Shown here one piece after another: positions 4,437 to 6,786 of a DNA stretch of 6,786 nt. The DNA comes from an uncultured Erysipelotrichaceae bacterium. GTDB taxonomy: Bacteria; Bacillota_I; Bacilli_A; Erysipelotrichales; Erysipelotrichaceae. The notes below the pieces were generated by a model. It ran no database searches and had not been told where the DNA came from. It saw only the letters and a program-made list of their open reading frames with translations. The stretch is from positions 1 to 6,786 of the forward strand of contig CALNCD010000001.1 of assembly GCA_937874965.1 (NCBI GenBank). Direction: 5' to 3'. The position numbers and the translations under genes are program-made. How positions within the stretch are numbered: the first letter of the stretch is position 1; every line of letters starts with the position of its first letter.

Positions 4437-5548
4437 ACCGGCAACATCAGAAGGTTATCGGTTTTCTGGGCGGAGGACAGCTGGGAATGATGATTGCGGC
4501 ATGTGCCAAGCAATGGGGATATCGTGTGCATAGCTATGATGAACACGAAGACGTAAGTATTTGTTCATACACCGATAAACATATAGTTGGCAGATTCAAT
4601 GATTATGAAGCCATGGATGCATTTTGCCAGACCTGTGATGTGATAACGTATGAATTCGAGAATATTGACAGCACTGTGGTTGAGAGACTGGCATTGAAGC
4701 ATGCCATTCCTCAAGGCTCAAAAGCACTCTGGTATGCTTCAAACCGAGTCCGTGAACAGGCGTTTGCGAAATCATTGGCAATTCGAACGTTGGATTCCAT
4801 TGTGGTTCGATCATCAGATGAGCTGGCTTCGGCCGCGAAAAAGCTGGGTTTCCCCCTTATCAGCAAGAGTGTTGTGCTTGGCTATGATGGGCATGGACAG
4901 ATGCGGTTTGATTCTGAGGCTGACTTCGAATCGTATCCCGACCAGCTTGAATCCATACTTCAGCGGTTTATCCCCCTGGATATGGAAGTCAGTGTTATTG
5001 TCGTCCGGGGTTCGGATACAGTCCGGTGTTTTGAACCGATTGAGAATATCCATACTCAGTCGATTCTGGATTATTCAATTTCTCCGGCACGGTTGGATCC
5101 TGCGCTGAAGCAGGAAATTCTTGAGGCCTCAATCAAGGTTGTCTCTGCTTTGGACTACCAAGGGGTGATGGCATTGGAGTTCTTTATCAGTGGAGGGGTG
5201 GTTTACTTCAATGAGATGGCGCCTCGTGTTCATAATTCGGGTCATCTGACCCATGAGGCTTGTAATTGTTCTCAGTTTGCGATGCATCTCCACTCAATCT
5301 GCCAACATCCGCTGCCCAGGATTATTCAGCCTTATGAAGCGATAATGGTCAATGTCTTAGGTGAGAACTATCGTTGCCTTGACAGGATCAATGAAGTTGC
5401 GCTTGATTCTGCGGCTGCAATCCACGACTATCATAAGGATCAGATGAAACGAAACCGTAAAATGGCGCATGTCACCTTGGTTTCTGATAGTCGTCAGCAG
5501 GTTCTGAAAGATGGAATGAAAGTGAGGGATATACTGCATGGGAAATAA
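4433..5548 (+). CDS. purK: 5-(carboxyamino)imidazole ribonucleotide synthase PurK (ATP-grasp)
   Basis: A 371-residue ATP-grasp enzyme that uses ATP and bicarbonate to convert AIR to N5-CAIR, the substrate of PurE. An N-terminal Rossmann-like preATP-grasp domain carries GGGQLGMM (13-20) and ITYEFENID (71-79). The ATP-grasp core shows KSVVLGYDGHGQ (145-156), the FEPIENIHTQSILDYSISPA segment (200-219), GVMALEFF (244-251) and the metal/substrate motif NEMAPRVHNSGHLT (260-273). The C-terminal motif usually seen as RKMGH reads RKMAHVTL (332-339), and QFE reads QFA (281-283). Both are mild departures that do not touch the ATP site. A GGGAGA ribosome-binding site lies 10 nt before the ATG, inside purE. 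It overlaps purE by 4 nt and purL by 11 nt, so the three are probably co-translated. Confidence 0.97.
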   Translation: MNRQHQKVIGFLGGGQLGMMIAACAKQWGYRVHSYDEHEDVSICSYTDKHIVGRFNDYEAMDAFCQTCDVITYEFENIDSTVVERLALKHAIPQGSKALWYASNRVREQAFAKSLAIRTLDSIVVRSSDELASAAKKLGFPLISKSVVLGYDGHGQMRFDSEADFESYPDQLESILQRFIPLDMEVSVIVVRGSDTVRCFEPIENIHTQSILDYSISPARLDPALKQEILEASIKVVSALDYQGVMALEFFISGGVVYFNEMAPRVHNSGHLTHEACNCSQFAMHLHSICQHPLPRIIQPYEAIMVNVLGENYRCLDRINEVALDSAAAIHDYHKDQMKRNRKMAHVTLVSDSRQQVLKDGMKVRDILHGK

Positions 5549-6786
5549 GCGTTTGTTTGTCGAAAAAAAACCGGAATATCAGCATGAAAGCCGCAGTCTG
5601 CAACGGGAGCTTGAAGAGAATCTCAGCTGTTCATTAAGTGATTTCAGGTCGTTTGTCATCTATGATGTCTTTGATATCGATGATAAGACACTTCAGGATG
5701 CCTGCCGTTCCATCTTTACTGAGCCTCTGATTGATCGTCTTGTTGATCAGCTGGATGAGTGCCAGACAATAATCGCCTACGAACCATTGGATGGTCAGTA
5801 TGACCAGCGATCAGACAGTGCTATGCAATGTCTTAAATTACTGAATCCGCAAACCAAGGCTCAGGTCAAGGCAGGCCATGCCATCACTTTTTCGGAGGTT
5901 GCAGATGACGTTCGGCAAAGGATAAGCCGCTATCTGATCAATCCTGTCGAGAGTCAGCCTAAACATCTTGATGTCCTGAATCTGGGGACACAGCCAGAGG
6001 CGAGTGCTGCCCAGGACTTTACAGGTTTTATTGGTTGGGATGCCAGGACATTAGCGGACTTCTATAACAGTTTCGGCTTTGCGATGAGCCTTGATGATTT
6101 GATATTTGTTCAAGACTATTTTCGTCAGGAAGGTCGTGATCCTCGGGAAACAGAGCTTAAAGTGCTTGATACCTATTGGTCAGATCATTGCCGGCATACG
6201 ACCTTTATGACTGAATTGGATTCAATCGGATTTGCGGAAGATGCACTTTCGCAATCAGCAAAGGAGACTTATCTGCAATACCTGCAGGATCGCCAGGTTC
6301 TGCATCGAGCACATAAGCCGGTGACGCTGATGGATCTTGCGACAATAAACAGTGCGTTAATCCGTCAGGATCATCCGGATCATGGGATTGAAGTATCTGA
6401 TGAAATCAATGCATGCAGTGTTCATGTGAGTGTCGATCATCAGGGTATCTCTGAGCCTTGGCTGATGATGTTCAAGAATGAAACCCATAATCATCCGACT
6501 GAGATAGAGCCTTATGGCGGTGCATCAACCTGTATCGGCGGTGCTATCCGGGATCCGCTCTCCGGCAGAGCCTATGTCTATCAAGCAATGCGGATCAGCG
6601 GCTGCGGGAATATTCATGAGCCGATGGATCAGACGATGCCCAATAAACTTCCGCAGAAAATACTTGCAAGGAAGGCAACCCAAGGCAATTCCGGTTATGG
6701 TAACCAGATCGGGCTGGCAACAACGTATGTCAAGGAACTGTATCATCCGAGTTATCGTGCCAAGCATCTGGAATGCGGTGCAGTTG
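5538..6786 (+). CDS. purL: Phosphoribosylformylglycinamidine synthase, single-chain PurL (N-terminal part)
   Basis: An open frame from the ATG at 5538 to the right edge, giving 416 residues with no stop. The enzyme converts FGAR, glutamine and ATP to FGAM. The N-terminus (MGNKRLFVEKKPEYQHESR) and residues 1 to about 140 match the PurS-like N-terminal domain of the long single-chain type found in Clostridia, streptococci and Erysipelotrichia (about 1,240 residues in all), not the small PurL that works with separate PurS and PurQ. A linker domain follows (FTGFIGWDARTLADFYNSFG, 162-181; SDHCRHTTF, 215-223), then the first AIRS-like ATP domain (KNETHNHPTEIEP, 313-325; GGAIRD, 334-339). The glutaminase domain should lie beyond the window. 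The start has GAGGG 9 nt upstream and overlaps purK by 11 nt. Confidence 0.96.
   Translation, partial: MGNKRLFVEKKPEYQHESRSLQRELEENLSCSLSDFRSFVIYDVFDIDDKTLQDACRSIFTEPLIDRLVDQLDECQTIIAYEPLDGQYDQRSDSAMQCLKLLNPQTKAQVKAGHAITFSEVADDVRQRISRYLINPVESQPKHLDVLNLGTQPEASAAQDFTGFIGWDARTLADFYNSFGFAMSLDDLIFVQDYFRQEGRDPRETELKVLDTYWSDHCRHTTFMTELDSIGFAEDALSQSAKETYLQYLQDRQVLHRAHKPVTLMDLATINSALIRQDHPDHGIEVSDEINACSVHVSVDHQGISEPWLMMFKNETHNHPTEIEPYGGASTCIGGAIRDPLSGRAYVYQAMRISGCGNIHEPMDQTMPNKLPQKILARKATQGNSGYGNQIGLATTYVKELYHPSYRAKHLECGAV

Noticed and set aside
1..6786. A defence system, mobile element, CRISPR array or other exotic locus.
   Set aside because: All the longer genes but one (the 146-residue membrane protein) belong to recognisable core families. 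No terminal repeats, transposase, integrase, spacer arrays or toxin-antitoxin pairs were seen. The only unusual material is the purE leader.

Overview
The window reads as chromosomal core-metabolism DNA from a low-to-moderate GC Gram-positive bacterium (Bacillota). Three things point that way: a YerC-type TrpR-like regulator, a purine operon behind a guanine riboswitch, and a long single-chain PurL of the clostridial/streptococcal/erysipelotrichial kind (start MGNKRLFVEKKPEYQ). An Erysipelotrichia-like host is my guess, not something the sequence proves. I see no mobile element, CRISPR array, tRNA or rRNA.

Region 1 (1-456). A YerC/YecD-family regulator lies on the minus strand and runs off the left edge. 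A divergent promoter region follows. The plus-strand promoter is near consensus (TTGACA, 17 nt, extended -10 TGCTACTAT) and the minus-strand candidate is weaker.

Region 2 (457-3573). Three plus-strand genes overlap at their ends, as in one transcription unit: a DUF21/CBS/CorC_HlyC membrane protein, an M20C dipeptidase of the PepD type, and a small four-helix membrane protein of unknown function. No terminator is visible directly after the third gene.

Region 3 (3574-3950). This 377-nt intergenic region is the most interesting part. It holds, in order: a candidate extended -10 promoter; a 16-codon ORF with a perfect AAGGAGGT Shine-Dalgarno; an intrinsic terminator 4 nt after that ORF's stop; a guanine-class purine riboswitch aptamer; a second terminator; and the strong purE ribosome-binding site. 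A segment of the aptamer core (GAGTCTC) is exactly complementary to the 5' arm of the second terminator (GAGACTC), which gives a simple OFF switch. The first terminator could be a second attenuator gated by translation of the small ORF, or it could just end the upstream operon.

Region 4 (3951-6786). purE, purK and the first 416 codons of purL overlap end to end. PurK and PurE together convert AIR to CAIR through N5-CAIR. PurL makes FGAM two steps before AIR. All three are de novo IMP synthesis enzymes, so repression by guanine or hypoxanthine through the riboswitch is coherent feedback control.
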